A stretch of 64,000 bases of DNA from Trebonia sp963773105 (GCA_963773105.1 CAVZAA010000001.1:186001-250000); one strand, 5' to 3'; counted from the first letter of the stretch, positions 40,972-50,788 are shown. Numbers and translations are program-made. The notes: generated from the sequence alone by a model not told the origin.

Positions 40972-43518
40972 CTACTCCAGGGACGCTGCCTCGCGGTCGC
41001 GGGACTGGTTGCGGAGGGCGCGCAGCACCTCGTCCCTGCCCTCGTTGAGCAGGCGGCGCAGCGCAGTCGGTGGCTCGGGAGAAGACGCCAGGTAGGCGTC
41101 GGTCGCCTCGATCGTCGCCTGGTCGACGGCGCAGACCGAGTAGCCGCCCTCCACGAAGTCCTGCGCCATCGCCGACGACCAGTCCCGCCACACCTCGCCG
41201 ACCACGGCGAAGTACTCCGGCCGGTAGGGCTCGATCAGCGCGGCCTGGTCGGGATCGGCGAATCCGGCCAGCGTGGCCCGGAACATCGCGATGGTCAGCT
41301 TCCCGGCGGTCAGCGTCTCCCAGGTTTCCCGCTTGCCCTGCACCGATGGCACCGCGGCCCGGCAGGTCGCCGCATGCCGCTCGCCCGCGTCGGTGGCGTC
41401 GGACGAGAGCTCGGCGTCGATCGCCTCCTCGCCCAGCACCTGCCGGCTGACCAGGCGGCGCAGGAGCGACCAGCGAAGGTCGGTGTCGACCGCGAGCCCG
41501 TCGAGCACCGCGGACCCGTCGAGCAGGCCGGCCAGGAACGACAGGTCGGCCGATGACGTGGCCACCCCGGCGAACGCGCGCACGTAGGCGAGCTGGTGAT
41601 CGGACCCGGCCGGCGCGGAGCCGAGCAGCGACCGTAGCGCTGATGCCATCAGCGAAAGGCCCTCCGCGCGCCACGACGGATCGGCGTAGTGCCGCACCGC
41701 CAGCGCCGCCTGCCGCAGCAGCGTCTGCACGACGCTGATGTCGCGCACCGACTCCACGCCGCCGAGCACCAGTCGCACGTAGTCCCGCGCCGCCATCTCC
41801 CCGTCCCGGCACATGTCCCAGCCGGCCGCCCAGACCAGCGCGGCGGGCAGCGAGGAGGTGAACGACCCGATCGAGGCGACCGCGGTGCGCAGTGAGTGGT
41901 CGTCGAGCCGGATCTTGGCGTAGGTGAGGTCCTCGTCGTTGACCAGCACCAGGTCGGGCCGGGGCTGCCCGACCAGCGCCGGCACCTCGGTGGCGGCACC
42001 GGAGACGTCGGTCTCGATGACCGCCGTCTGGGTGAGGCCGTCGTCGGTCAGCGAGTAGAGGCCGATCGCGATGCGGTGCGAGCGCAGCACCGGGTGCGAG
42101 GCGGCCGCCTCCTGCACCACCGTGAAGGAGGTGAAGCGGCCGTCGGCGTCCACCGTGTACGACGGACGGAGCGTGTTGACCCCGGCGGTCTCGAGCCACT
42201 CCCGCGACCAGGCCGCCAGGTCGCGCCCTGAGACCTCCTCGAGGGCGGACAGCAGGTCCGCGAGGGTCGCGTTCCCGTAGGAGTGGGCGGCGAAGTACTT
42301 GCGCACGCCGGCCAGGAAGTTCTCCCGTCCGACGTAGGCCACTAGCTGCTTGAGTACGGCCGCGCCCTTCGCGTAGGTGATCCCGTCGAAGTTCACCTCG
42401 ACCGCGTGGATGTCCGGGATGTCGGCCGCGATCGGGTGCGTGGAGGGGAGCTGGTCCTGCTTGTACGCCCACGCCTTCCAGGCGGTGGTGAACGTGGTCC
42501 ACGCCTGCGTCCAGCGGGTCGCCTCGGCCTGTGCGGCGGTGCCCGCCCAGGTCGCGAACGACTCGTTCAGCCACAGGTCGTCCCACCAGCGCATGGTGAC
42601 CAGGTCGCCGAACCACATGTGCGCCATCTCGTGCAGGATCGTCTCGCCCCGCGCTTCGCGCGAGAAGTCGGTGACCCGCGACCTGAAGACGTAGTCCTCG
42701 AGGAAGGTGACCGCGCCCGCGTTCTCCATCGCGCCTTCCTTGAACTCGGGCACGAAGAGCTGGTCGTACTTGCCGAACGGGTACTTGATACCGAACGCCT
42801 GGTGGTAGAAGTCGAAACCCTGCCTGGTCACCTCGAAGATTTCGTCCGGGTCCAGGTACCTGGCGAGCGACTGGCGGCAGAAGATGCCGAGCGGTATCCC
42901 GTCGTGGGAGTCCCGCACGATGTGCCACGGGCCGGCCGAGACGTGGGTGATGTACGTCGCCATCAGCGGCGTCGGCGGGAAATGCCAGCGCCGGACCTCG
43001 GCCCCGTCCGGCGTACCCCCCTCGACGTCGGCCGCCATGTTGGACACGACCGTCCACTCCTGCGGCGCGCGCACGGTGAGCTCATAGCGCGCCTTCATGT
43101 CCGGCTGGTCGAAGCAGGCGTAGACCCGGTTCGCGTCGAACGTTTCCAGGTCGGAGTACATGTAGACGTTGCCGTCGGCGGGGTCGGCGAACCGGTGCAG
43201 CCCCTCGCCGCTGCGCGAGTAGGCGCACTCGGCGTCGACCACCAGCGTGTTGGTGGCCGCGAGGCCTTCGAGCGTGATCCGCTCGCCGTCGAATGCGCTG
43301 GCCGGAACCGGGACGCCGTTGAGGGTCATCGCGTGCACGAGCGGCGCGGCGAGGTTAAGGAAGGTCCCCGCGCCCGGTCGCGCGCAATCGAACTCAATCG
43401 TCGATACCGAACGGAAGGTCGTGTCCCCGCCGGTCAGGTCGAGCTCTACCTGGTAGAGGCCGACGGTGATCAACTCGGCACGGGTACGCGCCTCGTCACG
43501 CGTGAGGTTAGCTGTCAC
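40972..43518 (-). CDS. pepN: Aminopeptidase N
   Basis: An M1-family zinc aminopeptidase that removes N-terminal residues from peptides. About 848 aa. The substrate motif is GAMENAG and the zinc motif HEMAH followed by LWLNESFATW, which gives the third ligand. The C-terminal ERAP1-like helical domain is complete. GTG 43518 (MTANLTRDEARTRA) matches the usual start of actinobacterial PepN better than ATG 43536. Standalone gene with its own terminator. Confidence 0.95.
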   Translation of the reverse strand: MTANLTRDEARTRAELITVGLYQVELDLTGGDTTFRSVSTIEFDCARPGAGTFLNLAAPLVHAMTLNGVPVPASAFDGERITLEGLAATNTLVVDAECAYSRSGEGLHRFADPADGNVYMYSDLETFDANRVYACFDQPDMKARYELTVRAPQEWTVVSNMAADVEGGTPDGAEVRRWHFPPTPLMATYITHVSAGPWHIVRDSHDGIPLGIFCRQSLARYLDPDEIFEVTRQGFDFYHQAFGIKYPFGKYDQLFVPEFKEGAMENAGAVTFLEDYVFRSRVTDFSREARGETILHEMAHMWFGDLVTMRWWDDLWLNESFATWAGTAAQAEATRWTQAWTTFTTAWKAWAYKQDQLPSTHPIAADIPDIHAVEVNFDGITYAKGAAVLKQLVAYVGRENFLAGVRKYFAAHSYGNATLADLLSALEEVSGRDLAAWSREWLETAGVNTLRPSYTVDADGRFTSFTVVQEAAASHPVLRSHRIAIGLYSLTDDGLTQTAVIETDVSGAATEVPALVGQPRPDLVLVNDEDLTYAKIRLDDHSLRTAVASIGSFTSSLPAALVWAAGWDMCRDGEMAARDYVRLVLGGVESVRDISVVQTLLRQAALAVRHYADPSWRAEGLSLMASALRSLLGSAPAGSDHQLAYVRAFAGVATSSADLSFLAGLLDGSAVLDGLAVDTDLRWSLLRRLVSRQVLGEEAIDAELSSDATDAGERHAATCRAAVPSVQGKRETWETLTAGKLTIAMFRATLAGFADPDQAALIEPYRPEYFAVVGEVWRDWSSAMAQDFVEGGYSVCAVDQATIEATDAYLASSPEPPTALRRLLNEGRDEVLRALRNQSRDREAASLE

Positions 43519-43664
43519 CAGGTGACCCTTTCGCAATCGAATCGTGTTCGGTGGATCTTTCCACGCTTGTGGCTAGGTCATGTTACCCATGCGTCCCAGT
43601 TAGTTTCCCGTCATTATCACACGGAGTGTCCGAATAGTCATTAACTGTGCTTGCCCCCGGGGGC

Positions 43665-43778
43665 CAAGCCCCCCGGGAACCCCCCCATCGCCATGGGGGG
43701 CTCCCGCCCCCCATCCCCCCGGGGGTGTCCCCGCACAAATCGCGGGGACACCCCAGACCGCTGCGCAGGCGGTCTGGC
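43665..43778. repeat. Cluster of GC palindromes upstream of rpiB
   Basis: A C/G-rich stretch of hairpins. TGGGGGGCTCCCGCCCCCCA at 43694-43713 is identical to a copy at 25935. GGGGTGTCCCCGC-acaaatc-GCGGGGACACCCC lies at 43722-43754 (13-bp arms). CCAGACCGC-tgcgcag-GCGGTCTGG lies at about 43753-43777 (9-bp arms). It lies in the 271-bp gap between divergent pepN and rpiB. REP-like or regulatory. Confidence 0.75.
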
Positions 43779-43789
43779 AGACTGACCCG

Positions 43790-44263
43790 GTGCGCGTATA
43801 CCTGGGTTCTGATCATGCTGGCCTCGAGCTGAAGACGGCCCTGGTCGGCTGGCTCGGCCAGTCCGGCCATGAGGCCGTGGACTGCGGTCCCGCCAGCTAC
43901 GACGCCGAAGACGACTACCCGGTGTACGTGCTGCGCGCGGCCGAGGGCGTCATTGGCGACCCTGGCAGCCTCGGCATCGTGATCGGCGGTTCCGGCAACG
44001 GCGAGCAGATCGCCGCGAATAAGGTGCCCGGCATCCGCGCAGCGCTGGCCTGGACCACGGAGACCGCCCGGCTGGCGCGTCAGCACAACGACGCGAACGT
44101 GCTCAGCCTCGGCGCCCGGATGTACTCGCTGGCCGACGCACTCGAGTTCGCGCGGGTCTTCGTCGCGACCCCGTTCTCCGGCGAGGCCAGGCACGCCAGG
44201 CGGCTGGCGGAGATCGCCGACTTCGAGAAGGCAGGCGACCTCCCGCCGCTGCCGCACTCCTAG
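43790..44263 (+). CDS. rpiB: Ribose-5-phosphate isomerase B
   Basis: Interconverts ribose-5-P and ribulose-5-P in the pentose phosphate pathway. 157 aa with MRVYLGSDHAGLELK, DCGPASYDAEDDYPVYV and IVIGGSGNGEQIAANKVPGIRAA. The active-site base in actinobacterial RpiB is the Glu in the GSGNGEQ loop, present here. The start is GTG 43790. Confidence 0.96.
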   Translation: MRVYLGSDHAGLELKTALVGWLGQSGHEAVDCGPASYDAEDDYPVYVLRAAEGVIGDPGSLGIVIGGSGNGEQIAANKVPGIRAALAWTTETARLARQHNDANVLSLGARMYSLADALEFARVFVATPFSGEARHARRLAEIADFEKAGDLPPLPHS

Positions 44264-44274
44264 CGCGGGCCCCG

Positions 44275-44294
44275 GCTAGCGCGGGCCCGCTAGC
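44275..44294. terminator. Inverted repeat between convergent rpiB and the 123-aa gene
   Basis: GCTAGCG-cgggcc-CGCTAGC, 7-bp arms and 6-nt loop, spans the stop codon of the minus-strand gene. The related GCGCGGGCCC repeats just before it. Possible shared terminator. Confidence 0.4.
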
Positions 44295-44661
44295 GGCCGC
44301 GGCGCCGCCGCCGCGTTGGCGGGGGCGTGCCGTCGCCCGCTCGATCCGGGCCGGCAGGCCCGTTCACGGCGCGGCTGCCCGCCCCGTCCGCCTCACCCGT
44401 CGCCTCCCGGGCGGCCTGCGCGGTCTGCGGCACGTCAGCCTCCTTCGCGCCGCCCGGCCTCGCGGGGGCCGCATCGACCGGTTCCGCCCTGCCCGGCCCT
44501 GGCGGCGTGCCCGCGCCGGGTGGCGTGACCGCGCGGCCCGGCCTGCCCGTGCGGGTGGCCCTGGCCTCGCGCTCGGCCGCCGCCGCCAGCTGCTCGTCCG
44601 TGGGCCTGGACACGTCCCGCGCCCGCATCGCCCCCGACAGCGTGATCCTCATGCCTGCCAC
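44290..44661 (-). CDS. Small Ala/Pro/Arg-rich protein, function unknown
   Basis: 123 aa. The N-terminal 30 residues (MRITLSGAMRARDVSRPTDE) look folded and conserved, followed by a disordered Ala/Gly/Pro-rich region and a basic TRRRRRGR end. ATG 44661 or ATG 44652 may be the start. No family recognised; similar MRARDVSRP openings occur in actinobacterial hypothetical proteins as far as memory allows. It is downstream of the Eis-like gene on the same strand. Confidence 0.55.
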   Translation of the reverse strand: MAGMRITLSGAMRARDVSRPTDEQLAAAAEREARATRTGRPGRAVTPPGAGTPPGPGRAEPVDAAPARPGGAKEADVPQTAQAAREATGEADGAGSRAVNGPAGPDRAGDGTPPPTRRRRRGR

Positions 44662-44736
44662 GCCCCCAGTGTCTCCCGATTCCGGTTGTCTGCCGACTCC
44701 GGCCGGCTCCTGAATCTGGCGCCGATTTCCGCCGCC

Positions 44737-45999
44737 CTAGAAGATCCGCGGGCACCAGGGGGCGGGATCCCAGCTCATGGCGGCCGACAGCCTGCCCACC
44801 GCGCCCGGTCGCAGCTCGGTTACCAGGCCGGCCGCGGCGAGCGAGCCGAGTCTGGTGCCGCCGAGGTAGGCCGCGGCCAGTTCCCTGACGTCAAGCGCGA
44901 TGTCGGCCGGGTCGTCCGTTCGCGTGCAGTCGGCCGCGCCGTCGGGCCCGTCCGCCCGCAGCCGCCAACGGCCGCCGTTGGCCGGCAGCAGGTCGTCGGT
45001 GACCTCGACCACCACGTCCACCGGCGCGGCGTAGCTGCGGCGGGCGAGCGCGGCGGGCAGATCGATGACCCGCACCCAGAGGCTGTCGGCCAGCCGCGGC
45101 CGGGCCCGGCGCGAGTCGTGCAGCTGGTAGATCAGCGGGTCGTCGGCCGGCCGCAGGTCCGCGGTCACCTGAGTGACCAGGTCCCGGTTGAGCAGGTCGC
45201 GCCAGAGGGCCGCGCTCGCCGCCGGATCCGCCGCCACCAGCTCCCAGATGCTGAGCGTGGAGTCGGGCAGGAACGTCCCCTCCTCCCACCGGGGCGTGCT
45301 CCGGTAGAGCGCGTACCCGCGGACGCCATCCCGGTCGGCCGCGAGCAGGCAGCGCAGCGGGCTTGACCCGTGCCGTTCCTCCTCCGGGTCGTCGAGCACC
45401 CGGTCCCACCAGTCGGCGTCGCGGCCGAAGAAGCCAGGCTGCCCCGGCAGCATGGTCTCGTAGACCTTGGCCAGCTCGGCCACGGCGTCGGCCGGCTCGG
45501 CCAGCCGCAGCGCGATGGCCGGGTCGGCCGGCGCGACGGCGTTCAGCGCCCCCTCGCCGCGGCCGAACCGGAACGACGCGTGCGACGACGCCCGCCCGTA
45601 CCCGTACCGCCCGTAGAGCGGCATCTCCGAGGCCCACAGCGCCGCGATGGGCTCCTCGCCCCTGGCCGCGATGTCGGTGACCTGGCGTCGCATCAGCGAA
45701 CGGAGGATGCCGCGCCGCCGGTGGGTGGGCAGGACCGCGACCATCGTGACGCCGGCCACCGGGAGAACCGCGCCCGGCACCGCCATCCGCAGGCTGTAGA
45801 CGCCTGCGGTGCCCACGGGAACGGACCCGGCGGCCGCCGGGTCGAACGCGGCCAGCGATCGATCCCGCTCGAACTGCCTGAGCACCCGGGGCAAACTGGC
45901 TGCGGGGGCCGGTCCGGTGTTGAACGCATGCTGTTGAACCCGGCGAAACGCGACATACTGGTCGTCGCTGATAGGACGGATGACGCACTGGTCTGCCAT
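44737..45999 (-). CDS. Eis-like GNAT N-acetyltransferase
   Basis: 420 aa with Eis/YkkB architecture: an N-terminal GNAT domain with VAGVTMVAVLPTHRRRGILR (acetyl-CoA loop RRRGIL), a second GNAT-like domain (PLYGRYGYGRAS motif), and a C-terminal sterol-carrier-like domain ending PWCPRIF, whose carboxylate is catalytic in Eis. Mycobacterial Eis acetylates aminoglycosides and host protein lysines; the natural substrate here is unknown. Confidence 0.92.
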   Translation of the reverse strand: MADQCVIRPISDDQYVAFRRVQQHAFNTGPAPAASLPRVLRQFERDRSLAAFDPAAAGSVPVGTAGVYSLRMAVPGAVLPVAGVTMVAVLPTHRRRGILRSLMRRQVTDIAARGEEPIAALWASEMPLYGRYGYGRASSHASFRFGRGEGALNAVAPADPAIALRLAEPADAVAELAKVYETMLPGQPGFFGRDADWWDRVLDDPEEERHGSSPLRCLLAADRDGVRGYALYRSTPRWEEGTFLPDSTLSIWELVAADPAASAALWRDLLNRDLVTQVTADLRPADDPLIYQLHDSRRARPRLADSLWVRVIDLPAALARRSYAAPVDVVVEVTDDLLPANGGRWRLRADGPDGAADCTRTDDPADIALDVRELAAAYLGGTRLGSLAAAGLVTELRPGAVGRLSAAMSWDPAPWCPRIF

Positions 46000-46141
46000 G
46001 ATGGACTTCTTATCCCGTTAGGCCCGCCGGACGCGAATTTTTTTCCCGTCCCATGCCCTCGCCGGCCGGACGCGACACTAGGGGGAGAAGGAGCGTGGAC
46101 GGCGTGCGAGACCGACGATGTGCGGATAATCTGCGCAGGTC

Positions 46142-47263
46142 ATGAGAGTAGCGGCAGCCCTTTCTGCAGCGCGCGGTCCAGCGCGCGCGCTGCGGCGTGC
46201 CGGCGCCTGGCTCGACGGTCTGCTCAGGCGGCAGTTCATCACCAGAAACCGTCGGGTCGCGGCCGGCCTGACCGCGATCGCGATCGCCATCTCGGTGCTG
46301 GCGGTGCAGCTGTCCGACCGGTGGTTCTCACCTGGCGAGATGATTCTGCCGCTGCTCGTGGGTGGCCTGCTGCTGTGGCCGAGGGCGCTGCGCATCCTGA
46401 TCGCGGTGGTGGCGGCGGGCGTTATCTACGACGTCGTGGAGGACCGGGCCGGACCCGGCATCGCGGTGACGATCGCGGCGACCGCCTACTTCGCTGACGT
46501 GCTCTCCAACACCCGCGGCAAGCTCGGCACCAGGGGGATGCGGGCCGACCGGATGATGATCGAGCTCCGTGATCGCATCCGCGCCCAGGGCACCCTGCCC
46601 GAGCTGGGCGAGGGCTGGGGCTCGACGGTGGTGCTCCGCCCGGCGGGCGGCTCCTCGTTCGGCGGCGACTTCGTGATCTCTTACAGCGACGGCAAGACGC
46701 TTGAGGTGGCGTTGGTCGACGTATCGGGCAAAGGGATGGACGCCGCCACCCGGGCGCTGCTGCTGTCGGGCGCGTTCGGCGGCGTGCTCGGCTCGGTGCC
46801 GAGGGAGCAGTTCCTGCCCGCCGCCAACGCCTACCTGCGCCGGGGGAGCTCCGACGAGGGGTTCGTGACCGCCGTCCACCTGTCGATCGACCTGGCCTCC
46901 GGGGAGTACACGCTCTACTCGGCCGGGCACCCGCCGGCGGCCAGGTTCGACGCCAACACCGGCGAGTGGCGGACCAGCAGCGCCCGCGGGATCGTGCTCG
47001 GCGTCGTCGCCGACCTGGCCGCCGTCCCCGACGTGCCCGACGAGGGGGTGCTGCGCCGCGGCGACGCGATCATGCTCTACACCGACGGCCTCGTGGAGGC
47101 ACCGCGCCAGGACATCGACGAGGGCATACAGCGACTCCTGGGCGAGGCTCAGCGCCTGGTCATCGACGGGTTCAGGACGGGCGCACCGGACCTGGTGACG
47201 ACCATGCAGCGCACCGTCAACAGCGGCGACGACTGCGCCCTGGTCGTCATCTGGCGCACGTAA
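46142..47263 (+). CDS. Membrane-anchored PP2C/SpoIIE-type protein phosphatase
   Basis: 373 aa. Basic N-terminus, then about three helices (GLTAIAIAISVLAVQL, LLVGGLLLW, ILIAVVAAGVIYDVV) and a cytoplasmic PPM phosphatase domain from about residue 150: SSFGGDFVIS, LVDVSGKGMDAA, LYSAGHPPA, MLYTDGLVEAPR and GDDCALVVIW supply the metal-binding Asp residues. Such phosphatases typically dephosphorylate anti-anti-sigma factors. No STAS or anti-sigma gene is adjacent. Confidence 0.93.
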   Translation: MRVAAALSAARGPARALRRAGAWLDGLLRRQFITRNRRVAAGLTAIAIAISVLAVQLSDRWFSPGEMILPLLVGGLLLWPRALRILIAVVAAGVIYDVVEDRAGPGIAVTIAATAYFADVLSNTRGKLGTRGMRADRMMIELRDRIRAQGTLPELGEGWGSTVVLRPAGGSSFGGDFVISYSDGKTLEVALVDVSGKGMDAATRALLLSGAFGGVLGSVPREQFLPAANAYLRRGSSDEGFVTAVHLSIDLASGEYTLYSAGHPPAARFDANTGEWRTSSARGIVLGVVADLAAVPDVPDEGVLRRGDAIMLYTDGLVEAPRQDIDEGIQRLLGEAQRLVIDGFRTGAPDLVTTMQRTVNSGDDCALVVIWRT

Positions 47264-47302
47264 TCGGGGCGGCGGGTCGACGCCGCCGCCCCGCAGGCGC
47301 GC

Positions 47303-49501
47303 CTAGGCCAGCGCCGCCGCCGCCGACAGCAGTTCGTCGGCCTGCTTCATCAGCGCGTCCGCCTTCCCGCTGCTGATGGGCCTGCCGCCCCAGGCCGCGC
47401 CGTACAGCTGGGCCTTCATCGCGGTGGCGATGGCGTCCCGCTGGTTGCCGAGCCCAGCCAGCAGCGATTCCAGCTTGGTATAGCTGACATCGCCGGAGGA
47501 CGACGACTCGAGTGCGATGGTGGACGCCTTCAGCGTGTCGAGCCCGAACGGCCCCACCGCCGCGTTGATCGCGCTGAAGTCGTCTCCGAGCCGCACCAGC
47601 AGCTGGTAGCGGGTCTTCAGCGACCTCCGGAGCGCGCTGGGCGAGATCACCTCGACCAGCGCCCGGCCGTCCGGCGTGTAGTCGTCCCGCAGGCCGAGCA
47701 GCGACATCATCGTCGGCTGGATGTCGGTGTGGTCGGACCACAGCGACCCGTCCACCCCGAGGTGCCGCACGCCGGGACCGACGAAGCCGAGGAAGGTGGT
47801 GTTGATCTTGGACGCCACGTCACCGTGGTTCCACGCGTCCTGCCCGGCCGGCTCGCTCACGCACGACCCGCCGCACGACGCCGACCCGGCGCTCAGCCAG
47901 AAGTCGGTGTTACCGAACAGGGCCACCGTCGCGGTCCGTTTCTGGTCTCCGGTGATCATGTGCAGCAGCTTCATCTCGACCGGGTCGGCCAGGTAGTTGA
48001 TCAGCTTCACTGTCTTGCCGGTGGCCAGGTCATCGGCCGTCAGCTTGGCCGCGGTCCGCTCCAGGGTGCGCACCGCGGGGACGGTTCGGCCGGGCTGGTG
48101 GTGGACGTACACGATCGGCGCCGAGTCCGCCGACACGTCGAACGGCGTCGTCACGCCCTTGGCGGCGAGCATCCCGGTCAGGTTCCCGTCGACCTCGCCG
48201 ACCCGCTTGTAGGTGCACAGGATCTTCACGCCATTGCACTTCGCGGGCGACGGCGCGCTGCCGACGAAGTGGTCGCCCTCGTCCGCGGTAAGCACGAACA
48301 GCGTGTTGCCCTTGGTGATGCCGTGCGCGGCGAGCCCGGCGAAGAACTTCGCGAACGCCGCGTTTTCCTGCCGCAGCTGCGACTCATAGGTGGCCGTGCC
48401 CGGGCCGAGGCCCGCGCCCGTGGTCCACGAGTCGTGCACGTCCGAGAGGTAGGTGAACGTCACCGGCACGCCGTGGGTCTGCATGTCGAGCGTGTAGGCG
48501 AGCGCGTTCGGGCCGGTCATGCCGTCATAGCCGGGGAACCCGATGTTGCCGGAGGAGTCCTTGATGACGGCGCCGTTGAGGCTCTTGACCGGTCCGCGTG
48601 GTGACATGAGCAAGTCGAGGTACTTGGCGCCGAAGATCGCCCGGTAGCCGTGGTAGCCGCCGGGCTCGTCCGGCAGCGGGTCGGCCACCGTGTGGTATTT
48701 CGCGCACACGGCGGAAGCCTTCGCGCAGTGCACCGAGAGACCCTCGTAGTCGGTCGCTGCCTTCGCCTGGCCGGCGCTCGACGGGTTCTCCGCCTCCTTA
48801 GCGTCGGGCGAGTTCTTGCCGAATACCAGCGGTACGTCGGGGAGCGTGTTCTCCAGCTCGGTGTCGGCGGCGGCGACGGAGCCGAAGTTGCAGCCGGCCC
48901 TGGTGTACGACACCCACGGCGCCGGCGGCGTCTTCCCGTTCTGCCCGACCAGCGTGGTCTTGGCATCACCGACCGGCTTGCTCGCCAGGCCCGTGTAGTA
49001 GTCCACGATCGGGTCGGTCCAGTAGGCGAAGGCGCCCGCCTCGTCGGTGCTGCCGTCCTTCGCCGACGTGTAGTACTGGTACTCGTTGGCCACCGGGATG
49101 CCCTGGTCGCTGCCGTACAGGCCGCTCTCCGAGGTGACGATGTCGTTGGCCGTATGCGCGATCAGCGGCGTGTGCTCCTGGGAGATGAGCGTCCCTGAAC
49201 CGGTGAGGAACTTGAGCAGGCTTGGCATCTGCTCCAGGTCACTGGGCACGTTGGGGTTGTCCCTGGTGTAGTGCACGTTGTCGAACTGCAGATAGATGAC
49301 GTGCTTGACCTTCCCGCCCGCCAGCGAGCAAGCGCTAGTCCGCGCTGCTGCCGCGCCGCCGGGTGCCGATGCCGCCGCGGCCGTCGCGGATGCGCCGCCG
49401 GCCACCAGGCCGAGCACGAGGGCGCCGCCGGCCAGCACTGCGAGCGGCCTGCGTGATCGTCGGGGACGGAGTGGGTTCTCGGATCGTGGTGTTCGCGTCA
49501 C
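47303..49501 (-). CDS. Secreted alkaline-phosphatase-superfamily phosphoesterase
   Basis: About 732 aa from GTG 49501, chosen because GGAGG lies 5 nt upstream and the Sec/Tat-like signal (RRSRRPLAVLAGG, then AAAASA) follows directly. Segments KHVIYLQFDNVHYTRDNPN, FVLTADEGDHFVG, NHGDVASKINTTFLGFVGPG and SDHTDIQPTMMSLLGL mark the alkaline-phosphatase fold. It probably hydrolyses phosphomonoesters or diesters outside the cell. C-terminal 130 residues are a helical extension. Substrate unknown. Confidence 0.85.
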   Translation of the reverse strand: MTRTPRSENPLRPRRSRRPLAVLAGGALVLGLVAGGASATAAAASAPGGAAAARTSACSLAGGKVKHVIYLQFDNVHYTRDNPNVPSDLEQMPSLLKFLTGSGTLISQEHTPLIAHTANDIVTSESGLYGSDQGIPVANEYQYYTSAKDGSTDEAGAFAYWTDPIVDYYTGLASKPVGDAKTTLVGQNGKTPPAPWVSYTRAGCNFGSVAAADTELENTLPDVPLVFGKNSPDAKEAENPSSAGQAKAATDYEGLSVHCAKASAVCAKYHTVADPLPDEPGGYHGYRAIFGAKYLDLLMSPRGPVKSLNGAVIKDSSGNIGFPGYDGMTGPNALAYTLDMQTHGVPVTFTYLSDVHDSWTTGAGLGPGTATYESQLRQENAAFAKFFAGLAAHGITKGNTLFVLTADEGDHFVGSAPSPAKCNGVKILCTYKRVGEVDGNLTGMLAAKGVTTPFDVSADSAPIVYVHHQPGRTVPAVRTLERTAAKLTADDLATGKTVKLINYLADPVEMKLLHMITGDQKRTATVALFGNTDFWLSAGSASCGGSCVSEPAGQDAWNHGDVASKINTTFLGFVGPGVRHLGVDGSLWSDHTDIQPTMMSLLGLRDDYTPDGRALVEVISPSALRRSLKTRYQLLVRLGDDFSAINAAVGPFGLDTLKASTIALESSSSGDVSYTKLESLLAGLGNQRDAIATAMKAQLYGAAWGGRPISSGKADALMKQADELLSAAAALA

Positions 49502-49660
49502 GGGTGCCTCCACCGCGTCAGGACCCGCGTCCGCACGGGTCTGGCCAGGCAACCGTAGGCGGGCAAGGCCATGCCCGGGCGGCCCTGCTGTCACTTTTAC
49601 CTGAATTGCACCTGAAAGAAAAGTGAAGGGACCCTTTGCGTCTTATTAAGGCGCCTCCCG

Positions 49661-49678
49661 TTGGCGCTACGGCGCCAA
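49661..49678 (-). terminator. Small hairpin at the ackA stop codon
   Basis: TTGGCGC-tacg-GCGCCAA, perfect 7-bp stem with a 4-nt loop, overlapping the ackA stop. It may help end the xfp-ackA transcript. Confidence 0.4.
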
Positions 49679-50788
49679 GGCTGACCGCACCTGTCGCGCG
49701 ATCTCGATATCCTCGCGCGCGGCGATGACGAGGGCGCGCGCCGTTGCGGCAGACGCGCCGATCTCGCGGTCCCCGGCACCCGAGTCGTTGGACGCTCGGT
49801 CGGCGGCGACGCCGAGGAAGCCGAGGCCGTCCATAGCTCGCTGGCGGACCTCGGCCGAGTTCTCGCCCACGCCGCCGGTGAAAACGATCGCGTCGAGTCC
49901 GTCCATCGCCGCGGCCATGCCCGCGATGGACGCGCGGAGCCGGTGCAGGTACGTCTCCCTGGCAAGCTCAGCGCGGCCGTCGCCGGCCGCGGCGCGCGAC
50001 AGGACTTCGCGCATGTCGGCGGTCCCGGCCAGCCCGTACAGGCCGGACCGGTACTCCAGGGTCGCCGCCAGCTCGGCGGGCGGCGTATGCACGTGCTCTT
50101 CGAGCCAGAGGACGAGTCCGGGATCAACCGATCCCGATCTGGTGGCCATCACCAGGCCGTCCAGCGGTGTGAACCCCATCGTCGTGTCCACCGACCTGCC
50201 GCCGCGGACCGCGGCCAGGGAAGCGCCCGCGCCGAGGTGGCAGGTGACCAGCCGAAGGCCGCCATCGTCGCGCCCGAGGAATTCGGCGGCCCGCCGCGAT
50301 ACGTAAGAGTGCGACAGCCCGTGGAATCCGAAGCGCCGCAGGTTCCACCGCGTCCGCCACTCCTCGGGTAGCGCGAAGGTGGCGGCAGCCGCGGGGATGG
50401 TGGCGTGGAAGGCGGTATCGAAGCACGCCACGGCGGGCACGGCGGGAAGCACCGCCTGCACGGCGTCCAGCGCGGCCAGTGACTTCGGCTGGTGCAGCGG
50501 CGCCAGGTCAGTCAGTGACTCAAGCCGCCGCCGGACCTGGTCGTCCACCTGGACCGGTGCCGTGTAGAGGGTGCCGCCGTGCACGATCCGGTGGCCGACG
50601 GCGTCTACCGGGCCGAGCGCCTCGATCGCGGACTTGATCTCCGAGTCGTCGGCCGCGCCGCGCGGGGCCGGCAGATCGGCGCGGCCGGTGACCGCGTAGG
50701 CCGGGTCAAGCACGCGCAGCTTCAGGCTGCTTGACCCGGCGTTGACGACCAATACCCGCCCGGCTGCCGAAGGGGCGGGCGTGCTCAC
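49667..50788 (-). CDS. ackA: Acetate kinase
   Basis: Converts acetyl phosphate and ADP to acetate and ATP. About 373 aa with VLVVNAGSSSLKLRVLD, CFDTAFHATIP, RFGFHGLSHSYVSRRA and FTGGVGENSAEVR. GTG 50788 is preferred because it overlaps the xfp stop codon by 4 nt (GTGA); GTG 50797 would add three residues. Coupling to phosphoketolase directly links acetyl-P formation to ATP. A DosR-like box lies before xfp. Confidence 0.95.
   Translation of the reverse strand: MSTPAPSAAGRVLVVNAGSSSLKLRVLDPAYAVTGRADLPAPRGAADDSEIKSAIEALGPVDAVGHRIVHGGTLYTAPVQVDDQVRRRLESLTDLAPLHQPKSLAALDAVQAVLPAVPAVACFDTAFHATIPAAAATFALPEEWRTRWNLRRFGFHGLSHSYVSRRAAEFLGRDDGGLRLVTCHLGAGASLAAVRGGRSVDTTMGFTPLDGLVMATRSGSVDPGLVLWLEEHVHTPPAELAATLEYRSGLYGLAGTADMREVLSRAAAGDGRAELARETYLHRLRASIAGMAAAMDGLDAIVFTGGVGENSAEVRQRAMDGLGFLGVAADRASNDSGAGDREIGASAATARALVIAAREDIEIARQVRSALAP

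Noticed and set aside
40958..43057. 699-aa minus-strand frame overlapping pepN
   Set aside because: Shadow in another frame; the PepN frame has zinc and substrate motifs.
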